DNA from: Nitrospirillum iridis
GTDB lineage: Bacteria; Pseudomonadota; Alphaproteobacteria; Azospirillales; Azospirillaceae
Length of the DNA: 64,000 bases
NCBI RefSeq assembly: GCF_014205765.1
Contig: NZ_JACIIZ010000006.1
Span: forward strand, 62,001-126,000
Direction: 5' to 3'
The translations under genes were made by a program, and so were the position numbers. Positions 33,663 through 42,145 of this stretch are shown here, one piece after another; position 1 is the first letter of the stretch; the number at the start of each line of letters is the position of its first letter. Under the pieces are notes generated by a model. The model did no database searches. It was not told the origin of the DNA and saw nothing but the letters and a program-made list of their open reading frames with translations.

Positions 33663-34621
33663 TCATGCCGTCAGTACCAGGGCGCGGCGGAGGTTGATGG
33701 CGGCGCACATCAGGTGCAGATGACACGTATTGCGGGAGCGTCCACGGTAGCGGCCCCCCGATACCTATAGTGCCGCTTCATGGTGGCGAACGCCCGCTCC
33801 ACACCCGCCCGGATCGGCGACATCGCCTTGTTGAACCAGAATTGGGCCGGGGTCAGCGGCTTGTTGCGGGCCGCACGGCGCAGGATGCGGCTTTTGATCC
33901 CGGCCGCCGCCAGTTCGTTGCGCAATGCCTGGCTGTCGTAGGCCTTGTCGGCGTGGACCGCCTCCTCATCCCCTTGGATCAGGGTCCGGGCCACCTGGCT
34001 GCCATGCACCTCGGCACTGGTCAGCACCGCCGCCCGGATCAGGTTGGCCCCCGCGTCCACCGTCCCATGCGCCTTGTAACCGAAGGTGCTCTCGCCGTTC
34101 TTCGTCGTCCACCCGGCATCCGGGTCCCGCTCCGATACCGTGCCTTCCGAGCATGCTGGCGGCTTCACCGCCGCCTTCACGATCGACGCGTCCATCAGCG
34201 TGCCCCGACGCACGACCAGGCCCCGGGCGTCCAGTTGCCGCGTCACTTCGCCGAAAAGCTGTTCTGACAGAACGTCCTTCGCCAAGCACTGACGGAAACG
34301 CCAGATCGTCGAATGATCCGGAACACCTTCATCCAAAGGTAGGCCCGCGAACCGCCGAAACGACAGGCGATCGTCCACCGCTTCCTCCCATCCAGGGCCC
34401 GACAGCCCGTACCACTGCTGCAACAGCAGCAACTTCACCAGCGTCCGCAGCGGATACGAGGGCCGCCCCTCATCGCTGGCATAGACAGACTCCAGTAATC
34501 GGTCGATCGCTCGCCATTCCACAAGGCGCTCAACATCCGACAACCACTCCAGGCGTCCCGCTCGTTGATTGACCAGACCGTCCGCAAAGCTCGTCTGCCT
34601 CAAGTCACGAGGCATCACCAA
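33663..34621 (-). pseudogene. IS5-family transposase with a C-terminal frameshift
   Basis: From ATG 34621 the frame encodes an IS5-type DDE transposase: an N-terminal SFADGLVNQ segment, SFRRFAGLPLDEGVPDHSTIWRFRQ, DASIVKAAVKPP (first catalytic Asp region), ADKAYDS (second Asp) and GVERAFATMKRHYRYRG (Glu). It then slips at a run of six G (plus-strand C-run 33754-33759) and stops early at 33710. One extra G restores GRYRGRSRN, then HLHLMCAAINLRRALVLT, and a stop at 33663-33665, the normal family C-terminus. All three catalytic residues precede the break, so only the last part is lost. I could not identify its terminal repeats. Confidence 0.8.
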
Positions 34622-34681
34622 TCACCCGGAAATCAATTAATTAAATAATATTATATGGTTATTGGTTGCGCAAAGCGCTCT

Positions 34682-34706
34682 CTATGTTTATGACACAGTA
34701 GAATTA
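34682..34706. repeat. IS right end, second copy (25-bp direct repeat)
   Basis: Exact copy of 32775-32799. It ends in the antitoxin stop codon, with TTA at 34704-34706 read as TAA on the minus strand. It marks the right junction of the island. Confidence 0.8.
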
Positions 34707-34901
34707 CCAGGATGGCGTGGAATTGCGCCCAACCATCCGTTCTTCAGCACGCCGGATGATCTCAGCCATGACAGCGTCATGGGGGATAAGCGGGCAGCCA
34801 TCTTCTCGGCTGGCGCGCACCTTCTCCCGAAGCCAGCGGTCGTAGCGGACCGCCGCTTCTTCAGACTCATGCTCCGACGCGATGGGGGATAAAGCGCTCA
34901 T
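34704..34901 (-). CDS. antitoxin (stability-determinant type) of the split ParE system
   Basis: A 65-residue acidic/basic helical protein, MSALSPIASEHESEEAAV..., with YDRWLREKVRASREDG and IPHDAVMAEIIRRAEERM. This is the pattern of short antitoxins that precede ParE toxins, with a helical DNA-binding start and a toxin-binding tail. The coding sequence is intact to the last Trp. The IS joins exactly at the stop codon, which is now TAA from the IS flank. Joined to the toxin side, the original reads TGG-TAG followed six bases later by the toxin GTG/ATG. The start is preceded by only a weak ribosome site. Confidence 0.78.
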   Translation of the reverse strand: MSALSPIASEHESEEAAVRYDRWLREKVRASREDGCPLIPHDAVMAEIIRRAEERMVGRNSTPSW

Positions 34902-34959
34902 GCGGGTATGATACCACACCCCGGTCTCGGTCACAGGTCGTCTTTGAATCAGACTTCCC

Positions 34960-35721
34960 TCACCGTCCCTGCCGGTGCTGTCGGCGATACGCCGCCGGGG
35001 TCAGGCCCACGGCGCGGCGCATGGCGCGGGTCAGCGCGCTTTGGTCCGCGTAGCCGCCCTGGTAGGCGATCTGGGCGATCGACAGCGTGGTGCCCGCCAG
35101 TTGGTCCATGACACGGGTGAGGCGCAGATTGGCCAGATAAGCCTGGGGCGTCTGGTCCAGCTCCTCACGGAACAGGGCATGCAGGCGGCTGGCGCTGAAT
35201 CCCGCCGTGCGCGCCATGGCCTCCACCGTCCAGGGGTGTTCGGGCGCCGCCTTTAGCCGCGCCAGCAGGGCGTGCAGGCGCGAGGTGGGACGGGTGGGCG
35301 CCGCCATCAGCGTGTCCAGCAGCAGCGGCGTCCAGTGCCGGGCGACGGCATCGAGGTCGCGGACTGCCGCCAAAGTGATGAAGTCCACCAGGTGGCGCAC
35401 CGCCGGTGTCACACGCAGGAAGCCCTGGCGGCCCAATCGGTCCAGCATGCCCTCATCCGGCGCGTGGGCGCCGTCGCCGGCGCAATCCACGATCAGGGAA
35501 CGGTTCGCCCCCGCCGCCCACTGGCAGTGCGCGGCACCTGGCGCCACGAAGGCGGCGACACCGGCATCCAGCCGGGCGCCGCGGCCCTCGATCTCCAACT
35601 CCAGCGATCCTGCGACCGGCAGCACGATCTGGGCATGGCCGTGGCTATGGACCGGCCCCAGATCGCGGTACTGGCGGAAGCTGAGGCGGCTGTCGGCGGC
35701 GGCAGTGGTGGTGGCGGTCAT
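34960..35721 (-). CDS. AraC-family transcriptional regulator
   Basis: A 253-residue regulator. The N-terminal half is a cupin-like effector domain (HSHGHAQIVLPVAGSLELEI). The C-terminal half carries the two AraC helix-turn-helices: WTVEAMARTAGFSASRLHAL and LSIAQIAYQGGYADQSALTRA, ending at the AYRRQHR consensus. The ATG at 35721 gives the usual leader; more upstream starts are not supported. It is divergent from the porin at 36033 across 311 bp and may control it. Inducer unknown. Confidence 0.88.
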   Translation of the reverse strand: MTATTTAAADSRLSFRQYRDLGPVHSHGHAQIVLPVAGSLELEIEGRGARLDAGVAAFVAPGAAHCQWAAGANRSLIVDCAGDGAHAPDEGMLDRLGRQGFLRVTPAVRHLVDFITLAAVRDLDAVARHWTPLLLDTLMAAPTRPTSRLHALLARLKAAPEHPWTVEAMARTAGFSASRLHALFREELDQTPQAYLANLRLTRVMDQLAGTTLSIAQIAYQGGYADQSALTRAMRRAVGLTPAAYRRQHRQGR

Positions 35722-36032
35722 GGTTGCCGTCCAGGGTAAAGGGCCCGCCATCGTCTCACGGCACGCGCGCGAGCGGAAGCGCGGCGGCGGCAAGGCCGGC
35801 GCGTGCAAGAGGAACGTCGCCGCCGCCACGGACATCGGCGGTCTCTATTACGGCAATCCCAATCCTGAACCAGTGAATGCTTATGTAGCGGCACACCAGC
35901 AAACAAAACATACGCAGTTTGACGTATTAGGATTTGGCGCCCCCGCGCCCATCCTGCCCCCGAAGCCGACGCCGGGGCATGAGCCCTCGGGATTGAGAAC
36001 GGCACCGGGACATCAGGACGGGGGAGTACATC
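35722..36032. other. divergent intergenic region, AraC / porin
   Basis: 311 bases between an AraC regulator and a porin. It includes an AT-richer stretch (about 35870-35935) with a TTGACG hexamer at 35919-35924, a possible -35 without a clear -10. No ORF or strong palindrome seen. Confidence 0.4.
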
Positions 36033-37199
36033 ATGTCGGGTATCATCACCATAGCGCATCAACGCCTGCGCGCGGCCCTGCTGACCACGGCCATCGCCCT
36101 GCCTGCCCTGGCGATGGGCACGGCGCATGCCGGCGAGACCATTTCCGCTGGGGGCGACAAGTCCATCACCGTGGGCCTGGGCGTGCGCAGCAGCTTCACC
36201 AGCGTCGACGACGGGGCGCCGGACGGCACCTCCCGCTCCGCTGATTTCAACCTGGACAGCGTGCGCCTGTATGTCAGCGGCCAGCTGACACCGATGATCA
36301 AGGCCACCTTCAACACCGAGCGTGATGGCAACGGCCGTATCGAGGTGCTGGACGGCTATGCCCAGTTCGAACCGGCGGACGGCATCAACCTGTGGGTGGG
36401 CCGCATGCTGCCGCCCAGCGACCGCGCCAACCTGGACGGTCCCTACTACCTGAACACCTGGAACTATCCGGGCACCGTCTCGCAATACCCGGCGAAGTTC
36501 GCCGGCCGCAACGACGGCGCCACCGTCTGGGGCAAGCTGCTGGACAAGAAGCTGGTCTACTCGGTCGGCGCGTTCGAGGGGCACAACCGCATAGCCGGCG
36601 CCAGCAACCAGTCCGACAACCTGCTGTACGCCGGCCGCGTCGCCTATAACTTCCTGGATGCCGAGCCCGACCCCGCCTACTACACCAGCAGCACCTATTA
36701 CGGGTCCGTCGACGTGCTGACCCTGGCCTTCGCCGGCCAGTTCCAGAAGGACGGCGTGGGCAGCCTCAGTCACCGTGGCGACTACGGCGCCTGGAACGTC
36801 GATGGGCTGTTCGAGAAAAAGCTGGAGGGCATCGGTGTGGTGACGCTGGAGGGCGCCTACTACCAGTACGACACCGGCGGCGTGGCCGATGTGCCCAGCA
36901 GCTTCGGTGGCGCCGGCGCCACCGACAACGTCGGCGGCCTGACCCAGGGCAAGGCCTATCTGGTGGGCGGCGCCTTCCTGTTCCCGGCCAAGGTGGGCTG
37001 GGGCCAGTTCCAGCCCACGGTGCGCTACCAGCATTTCGACGCCGACCTGACCGGCATCTCCGCCAGCCAGACGGATCTGGGCGTCAACTACATCATCGAC
37101 GGCCACAACGCCCGCATCAGCGCGGAGTATGTGATCACCAGCACCACAGGCAAGTCCGACGGCAACGCCGTGGTCCTGGGCGTGCAGCTGCAATTTTAG
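36033..37199 (+). CDS. outer-membrane porin (phosphate-selective/OprO-P-like or FmdC-like)
   Basis: A 388-residue beta-barrel. The signal peptide ends near AHA/GETIS. The mature part alternates hydrophobic and polar residues and ends in a Phe after VVLGVQLQF, the usual outer-membrane signal. Segments RLYVSGQLTPMIKATFNTE and the conserved loop INLWVGRMLPPSDRANLDGP fit OprO/P-like porins. GGGGGAG precedes the ATG. It lies immediately upstream of the NCS1-permease/histidine-kinase gene and might serve as the outer-membrane entry for the ligand sensed by that kinase. Divergent from the AraC regulator. Which solute passes is unknown. Confidence 0.82.
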   Translation: MSGIITIAHQRLRAALLTTAIALPALAMGTAHAGETISAGGDKSITVGLGVRSSFTSVDDGAPDGTSRSADFNLDSVRLYVSGQLTPMIKATFNTERDGNGRIEVLDGYAQFEPADGINLWVGRMLPPSDRANLDGPYYLNTWNYPGTVSQYPAKFAGRNDGATVWGKLLDKKLVYSVGAFEGHNRIAGASNQSDNLLYAGRVAYNFLDAEPDPAYYTSSTYYGSVDVLTLAFAGQFQKDGVGSLSHRGDYGAWNVDGLFEKKLEGIGVVTLEGAYYQYDTGGVADVPSSFGGAGATDNVGGLTQGKAYLVGGAFLFPAKVGWGQFQPTVRYQHFDADLTGISASQTDLGVNYIIDGHNARISAEYVITSTTGKSDGNAVVLGVQLQF

Positions 37200-37350
37200 G
37201 GTAAGGCCCATACGTCAAACGCCCCATGGGGATGCCCGCGCGCCCCGCCTTATCCTGTCGGCGGCGGCCAGCCACCCTGCCCCATGGCCGGGATCCCTCT
37301 TCCTTCGCCGAACTTTGTTTGGGGGGAAAGGGTCCCGGGGCTTCCTTACA

Positions 37351-37381
37351 GCCCCGCGACCGGTAAAGTCGGTCGCGGGGC
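37351..37381. terminator. strong 12-bp hairpin ahead of the sensor kinase
   Basis: A perfect stem GCCCCGCGACCG / CGGTCGCGGGGC with a 7-base loop, 150 bp after the porin stop and just upstream of the kinase gene. It could be the porin terminator (without a T-tract) or an attenuator controlling read-through into the kinase. Confidence 0.6.
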
Positions 37382-37456
37382 CATCTCTTGGAAGCTGTGA
37401 CGGGGACGATGGGGGATAGCGGGGCCGCCGGGACGGCGGGGGGCCGGAATGCAGGT

Positions 37457-40400
37457 ATGAGCGCGCGGCAGCGGATCGTCAGGGAACGGCGCCAATACAA
37501 CCAGCTGGCCGCCAGCCAGACGCTGGAGGACTACGCCCTGCGCTTCACCGCCACGCGGGCGCGGCGCTGGTCGTCCTTCCGCGTCGCCAATACCGCCTTC
37601 GGCGCCATCAGCTTTTTGGCATGCGAGGCCATCGGCGGCAGCGCCACCCTGACCTACGGCTATGCCAACGCCAGCGCCGCCATCCTGGCCGTGGCCGTGC
37701 TGATGTTCCTGGTGGGCCTGCCCATCACCTATTACGCCGCCCGCTATGGCGTGGACATCGACCTGCTGACCCGCGGGGCGGGTTTCGGCTATCTGGGCTC
37801 CACCCTCACCTCCCTGATCTACGCCAGCTTCACCTTCCTGCTGTTCTCCATCGAGGCCAGCATCATGTCGGCGGCCTTGCAGATGGCGCTGGGCATCCCG
37901 CTGTGGCTGGCCCACATCATCAGTTCGCTGGTCGTCATTCCCATCGCCGTCTACGGCATCCGCCTGATCAGCCGCATGCAGCTGCTGACCCAGCCCATCT
38001 GGCTGGTGCTGCAACTGGCGCCGCTGGCCTATCTGGCACTGAACCACGGCGGCGATCTTGCGGCCTGGCGGCAGTTTCCCGGAACCCTGGGCCATGCGGA
38101 CGGCCATATCGACCCGCTGCTGTTCAGCATGGCGGCCAGCATGCTGCTGTCGCTGCTGCCCCAGATCGGGGAACAGGCGGACTATCTGCGCTTCCTGCCC
38201 ACCTTGCGCAAGGCCGGCCGCTGGGGCTGGTGGACGGCGCTGATCACCACGGGGCCCGGCTGGGTCGCCATGGGCGGGTTGAAGCTGCTGGCCGGGTCCT
38301 TCCTGGCCGTGGTCGCCCTGCGCCACGGCCTGTCGGCGGAGCGGGCGACGCAGCCGACGGAGGTGTTCTACATCGCCTTCCAGGAGATGCTGTCCTCCCC
38401 CACCACGGCCCTGGTGCTGACCGGAATCTTCGTCGTCGTCTGCCAGATCAAGATCAACGTCACCAACGCCTATGCCGGGTCCATCGCCTGGTCCAACTTC
38501 TTCTCCCGCCTGACGCACAGCCATCCGGGGCGGGTGGTGTGGCTGGTGTTCAACGTCCTGCTGGCCCTGATGCTGATGGAACTGGGCATCTTCCGGGTGA
38601 TCGAGGGCATCCTGGGCCTGTACGCCAACTTCGCCGCCGGCTGGATCGGGGCGCTGACGGCAGACCTGGTGATCAACAAGCCGCTGGGCCTGAGCCCGCC
38701 GGGCATCGAGTTCAAGCGCGCCCATCTCTATGACATCAACCCCGTCGGCGTGGGCGCCATGGCCCTGTCGGTCGTGGCCTCCACCCTCGCCTCCCTGGGG
38801 GCCTTCGGGCCATTGCTAGGCCCCCTGCCCCAGGCGATGGCGCCCTTCATCGGCCTGGCCGTGGCCTTCGCCACCGCCCCGCTGATCGCCAAGGCGACAC
38901 AGGGCCGCTTCTACCTGGCGCGGCCCGACACCGACCTGCCGCCGGAAAGGGAGGCGCGCTGCGCCATCTGCGAGAACGTGTTCGAACGGCCGGACATGGC
39001 CCACTGCCCCGCTTATGCCGGGCCCATCTGTTCCTTGTGCTGCACCCTGGAAAGCCGCTGCCACGATCTCTGCAAGAAGCAGAGCCGCATCACCGACCAA
39101 CTGGCCCACCTGATGGAGACCCTGCTTCCGGCCAGGATGGCCGGTGGCGTGCGCACCCGCACCGCCCGCTTCCTGGGCGTCATGGCCGTCTTCACGGTGG
39201 TGAACGGCGGCCTGCTGTCCTTCATCGGCCTGCAATACGGCGCGGTGGCGCCGGAGGCGCGGGGCGTGGTCGCCACCACCCTGTGGATCGTCTTCTTCGC
39301 CCTGCTGATCGTGTCCGGCGTCGCCGCCTGGCTGCTGGTCCTGGCCCTGGAAAGCCGCCGCGTGGCGGAGGAGGAAACGGCGCGCCAGACCGGCATGCTG
39401 ATGGAGGAGATCGAGGCGCATGAGCGCACCGACGCCGCCTTACAGAAAGCGAAGGAGGTGGCGGAGGCCGCCAATGTGGCCAAGAGCCGCTACATCATTG
39501 GCATCAGCCATGAAATCCGCACGCCGCTGAACGCCATCTTCGGCTATGCCCAACTGCTGGAACGCGATGCCAGCATCCGCAACCCCGACGGCGTGCGCGT
39601 CATCCGCCGCAGCGCGGAGCATCTGGCCAATCTGGTGGACGGTCTGCTGGACATCAGCAAGATCGAAAGCGGCCTGCTGCGCCTGACCCGCGACAAGGTC
39701 CGGCTGGTGGAATTCCTGGACCAGATCGTGGACATGTTCCGCCTGCAGGCCAGCGCCAAGGGCATTCAGTTCCACTACGACCGCCCGGCATATCTGCCGG
39801 CCTTCGTCCATACCGACCAGAAGCGCCTGCGCCAGATCCTGATCAACCTGCTGTCCAATGCGCTGAAATACACGGAGCGCGGCCATGCCCGCCTGCGGGT
39901 GCGCTATCGCAGCCAGGTGGCGGAGTTCGAGGTGTCGGACACCGGCTTCGGCATCCTGGCCGACGATATGGAACGCATCTTCGAACCGTTCGAGCGGGGT
40001 CGGACGGCCAGCGCGCAGGCCGTGCCCGGCACCGGCCTGGGCCTGACCATCACCCGCCTGCTGACCCGCATCATGGGCGGGGAGATCGCGGTGACCAGCA
40101 CGCCCGGCCAGGGCAGCGTCTTCACCGTGCGCCTGCTGCTGTCGGAGGCGCAGTCCGGACCCGACGACCCGCCGGCGGCCAAGACCATCCATGGCTATGC
40201 CGGCCCGCGCCTGCGCGTGCTGGTGGCCGACGACGACCCCGACCACCTGGCGCTGATCCAGAACCTGTTGCGCCCGTTGGACTTCCTGCTGTTCACCGCC
40301 CGCGACGGACGGGAGTGCGTGGCCCTGGCCCAGGAATGCCGGCCGGACCTGGCCTTGCTGGACATCTCCATGCCCCATATGACGGGGTGGGAGGCGGCGG

Positions 40401-40909
40401 CGGCCCTGCGGCGGCTGGATCTGCCACGCCTGAAGATCATGATGGTGTCGGCCAACGCCCACGACTACACCCCGGGCCGCGCGGCGGCGGGCGGGGAGGA
40501 GGGCGTGCCCGCCGACCACGACGCCTTCCTGATCAAGCCCGTGGACATGGACGTGCTGCTGGATCGCGTCGGCACCCTGCTGGGTGTGGAATGGCTCTAC
40601 GCCCCCGCCGTCCCGGCCCCGGTCGCCACCGACACCGTGCCGACGGCGGCGCATCGGCACCTGGAGGCGTTGTGGCAGCTGGGCCGCATCGGCCATGTGC
40701 GGGGCATCGAGGCCAAGTTGCGCGAGATGGAGGCGGAGGATGGGGACACCGCCGCCTTCGCCGCCCGGCTGCACGCCCTGGTGCGCGCCTTCGACCTGAA
40801 GCGCTATATGGCGGTGCTGGAAACGGCGAGAACCGCCACCACACCCGAGGGAGGAAGCGATGGCGACGGCGGAACCGATAACGGCCGGATGGAGCATGCC
40901 GATGACTGA
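37457..40909 (+). CDS. NCS1 permease fused to hybrid histidine kinase (transporter-type sensor)
   Basis: A 1150-residue fusion. Residues about 30-480 form a 12-helix NCS1/purine-cytosine-type permease (FRVANTAFGAISFLACEA at its start). A Cys-rich segment follows (CAIC near 502, then CPAYAGPICSLCC and CHDLC), resembling a zinc-binding linker, then two more helices and a short coiled coil. Next come a HisKA domain (His685 in ISHEIRTPLNAI), a HATPase with NLLSNALKYT, DTGFGI and GTGLGLTI, and a receiver (LVADDDPDH; phospho-Asp969 in LLDISMP). The start is chosen from three in-frame options (37388 TTG, 37409 ATG, 37457 ATG). It probably senses uptake of a nucleobase, urea or amide and signals to the overlapping LuxR-type regulator. 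Confidence 0.85.
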   Translation: MSARQRIVRERRQYNQLAASQTLEDYALRFTATRARRWSSFRVANTAFGAISFLACEAIGGSATLTYGYANASAAILAVAVLMFLVGLPITYYAARYGVDIDLLTRGAGFGYLGSTLTSLIYASFTFLLFSIEASIMSAALQMALGIPLWLAHIISSLVVIPIAVYGIRLISRMQLLTQPIWLVLQLAPLAYLALNHGGDLAAWRQFPGTLGHADGHIDPLLFSMAASMLLSLLPQIGEQADYLRFLPTLRKAGRWGWWTALITTGPGWVAMGGLKLLAGSFLAVVALRHGLSAERATQPTEVFYIAFQEMLSSPTTALVLTGIFVVVCQIKINVTNAYAGSIAWSNFFSRLTHSHPGRVVWLVFNVLLALMLMELGIFRVIEGILGLYANFAAGWIGALTADLVINKPLGLSPPGIEFKRAHLYDINPVGVGAMALSVVASTLASLGAFGPLLGPLPQAMAPFIGLAVAFATAPLIAKATQGRFYLARPDTDLPPEREARCAICENVFERPDMAHCPAYAGPICSLCCTLESRCHDLCKKQSRITDQLAHLMETLLPARMAGGVRTRTARFLGVMAVFTVVNGGLLSFIGLQYGAVAPEARGVVATTLWIVFFALLIVSGVAAWLLVLALESRRVAEEETARQTGMLMEEIEAHERTDAALQKAKEVAEAANVAKSRYIIGISHEIRTPLNAIFGYAQLLERDASIRNPDGVRVIRRSAEHLANLVDGLLDISKIESGLLRLTRDKVRLVEFLDQIVDMFRLQASAKGIQFHYDRPAYLPAFVHTDQKRLRQILINLLSNALKYTERGHARLRVRYRSQVAEFEVSDTGFGILADDMERIFEPFERGRTASAQAVPGTGLGLTITRLLTRIMGGEIAVTSTPGQGSVFTVRLLLSEAQSGPDDPPAAKTIHGYAGPRLRVLVADDDPDHLALIQNLLRPLDFLLFTARDGRECVALAQECRPDLALLDISMPHMTGWEAAAALRRLDLPRLKIMMVSANAHDYTPGRAAAGGEEGVPADHDAFLIKPVDMDVLLDRVGTLLGVEWLYAPAVPAPVATDTVPTAAHRHLEALWQLGRIGHVRGIEAKLREMEAEDGDTAAFAARLHALVRAFDLKRYMAVLETARTATTPEGGSDGDGGTDNGRMEHADD

Positions 40910-41837
40910 CGCCGCCATGCCGGAGAGCGCCCCGGGCCGCCGCGACACCGTGCTGGTGGTGGACGACACACCGGAAACCCTGGGCTTCCTGACCGACGCC
41001 CTGGACCAGGCCGGCCTGACCGTGCTGGTGGCGACGGACGGGGAAAGCGCCCTGGCCCTGCTGGAACAAGTGACGCCGGATCTGGTGCTGATGGATGCGG
41101 TCATGCCGGGCCTGGATGGGTTCGAAACCTGTCGCCGGCTGAAGCGCGACAAGGCCCTGGCCCACCTGCCCGTCATCTTCATGACAGGCCTCAGCGAAAC
41201 CGAGCATGTGGTGCGGGGCCTGCAGGCCGGCGGGGTGGACTATGTCACCAAGCCCATCGTGGTGGATGAACTGATGGCCCGCATCCGCGTCCACCTCGCC
41301 AACGCCCGCGTGGCCTATGGCGCCCAGGTGGCGCTGGACACCACCGGCCGCTATCTGCTGGCGACCGATGCGCGCGGGCGGTTGCGCTGGTGCACCCCCC
41401 AGGCCCAGCGCCTGCTGGCGGCCTTCTTCCCCGACGCCGGGGTGGCGGACGCCCTGCCGGCAGCGGTGGCGGAGCGCATGGCCCATCTGCGCCGCGACGG
41501 CACGCCGAACCAGTCCATCCTGATCGATGGCCAGGACACCCGCCGGCTGGAGGTCGCCTACCTCAGCCAGACGGAGCCGGACGAATTCCTGTTCCGCATC
41601 AGCGAGACCGGCGCCGGCCGCGCGGAACGCGCCCTGCAGCAGGCCCTTAATCTGACAGCGCGCGAGGCTGAGGTGCTGGTCTGGATCGCCCATGGCAAAT
41701 CGAACCGCGACATCAGCGACATCCTGGGCATCAGCCCGCGCACGGTGAACAAGCACCTGGAGCAGATCTTCGTGAAGCTGGGCGTGGAAAACCGGGCGTC
41801 AGCCGCCGCCGTGGCGGTGCGGGTGATGGCGGGGTAA
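40860..41837 (+). CDS. LuxR-type response regulator partner of the permease-kinase
   Basis: A 325-residue regulator: receiver domain (LVVDDTPETLG; phospho-Asp in LVLMDAVMPG; conserved Lys in YVTKPI), a middle segment like a small PAS fold (RYLLATDARGRLRWCTPQAQ), and a C-terminal LuxR/NarL HTH (LTAREAEVLVWIAHGKSNRD, then ISPRTVNKHLEQIFVKLGVE). The GAGGGAGG ribosome site supports the ATG at 40860, overlapping the kinase gene by 50 bp; an ATG at 40902 overlapping the kinase stop codon is an alternative. The overlap implies cotranscription and a dedicated two-component pair. Targets are probably the following porin and perhaps urtABCDE. Confidence 0.87.
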   Translation: MATAEPITAGWSMPMTDAAMPESAPGRRDTVLVVDDTPETLGFLTDALDQAGLTVLVATDGESALALLEQVTPDLVLMDAVMPGLDGFETCRRLKRDKALAHLPVIFMTGLSETEHVVRGLQAGGVDYVTKPIVVDELMARIRVHLANARVAYGAQVALDTTGRYLLATDARGRLRWCTPQAQRLLAAFFPDAGVADALPAAVAERMAHLRRDGTPNQSILIDGQDTRRLEVAYLSQTEPDEFLFRISETGAGRAERALQQALNLTAREAEVLVWIAHGKSNRDISDILGISPRTVNKHLEQIFVKLGVENRASAAAVAVRVMAG

Positions 41838-41859
41838 CTATCTGTTAACCAATATCTTT

Positions 41860-41883
41860 TCCCGAACCTATTGGGATTCGGGA
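41860..41883. terminator. hairpin after the response-regulator gene
   Basis: TCCCGAA / TTCGGGA stem of 7 bp with a 10-base loop, 22 bases after the stop codon, in an AT-rich region. Plausible terminator of the kinase/regulator operon. Confidence 0.6.
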
Positions 41884-41895
41884 TACGAAACTGAG

Positions 41896-41913
41896 TCTAA
41901 AAATTAATTTAGA
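41896..41913. promoter_or_regulatory. AT-rich palindrome upstream of the second porin
   Basis: TCTAAAAATTAATTTAGA, a TCTAAA / TTTAGA dyad in a conspicuously AT-rich 308-bp gap (41838-42145), about 230 bp upstream of the porin. It could be a binding site for the neighbouring LuxR-type regulator or a nucleoid protein. No sigma-54 type -24/-12 element is evident. Confidence 0.35.
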
Positions 41914-42145
41914 ATCCTGAAACCGTATTTAATTTCTTAAATGCCCATCACGCCCTCTAATCAAATCATCAGCGATAGTGATGAAGGCCGACGGCACTTC
42001 GGGCCGGACCGGTAAAGAGCAAGAAACGCCACCACGACCTTAAGCACTCATCTTCAGGAGTGCATCCTGTCGGCCCCCGTGCGGCCGCCGGGCGCGGCCT
42101 TCTCATGCCGCTGACAAGAAAAACCGTCATTGGGGAGGGTCTTTC

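Larger units (their letters stand above)
31299..34703. mobile_element. insertion-sequence island splitting a toxin-antitoxin operon
   Basis: The left boundary is the 17-bp inverted repeat TTCTACTATGTCATAAA (31299-31315). The right boundary is its near-perfect complement ending at 34703, and a second identical right end lies at 32796. Inside are a dead IS701-like transposase, an AT-rich orphan gene and an IS5-type transposase. Flanking bases are CTAC on the left and TTAC on the right (3/4 match), as left by a short target duplication. Joining the outer flanks reconstructs an ordinary antitoxin-toxin operon. The history is probably at least two insertions plus deletion. Confidence 0.75.

Noticed and set aside
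33508-33723. 71-codon plus-strand ORF between the orphan gene and the IS5 transposase
   Set aside because: Overlaps the lost C-terminus of the transposase on the other strand; no start signal or similarity.
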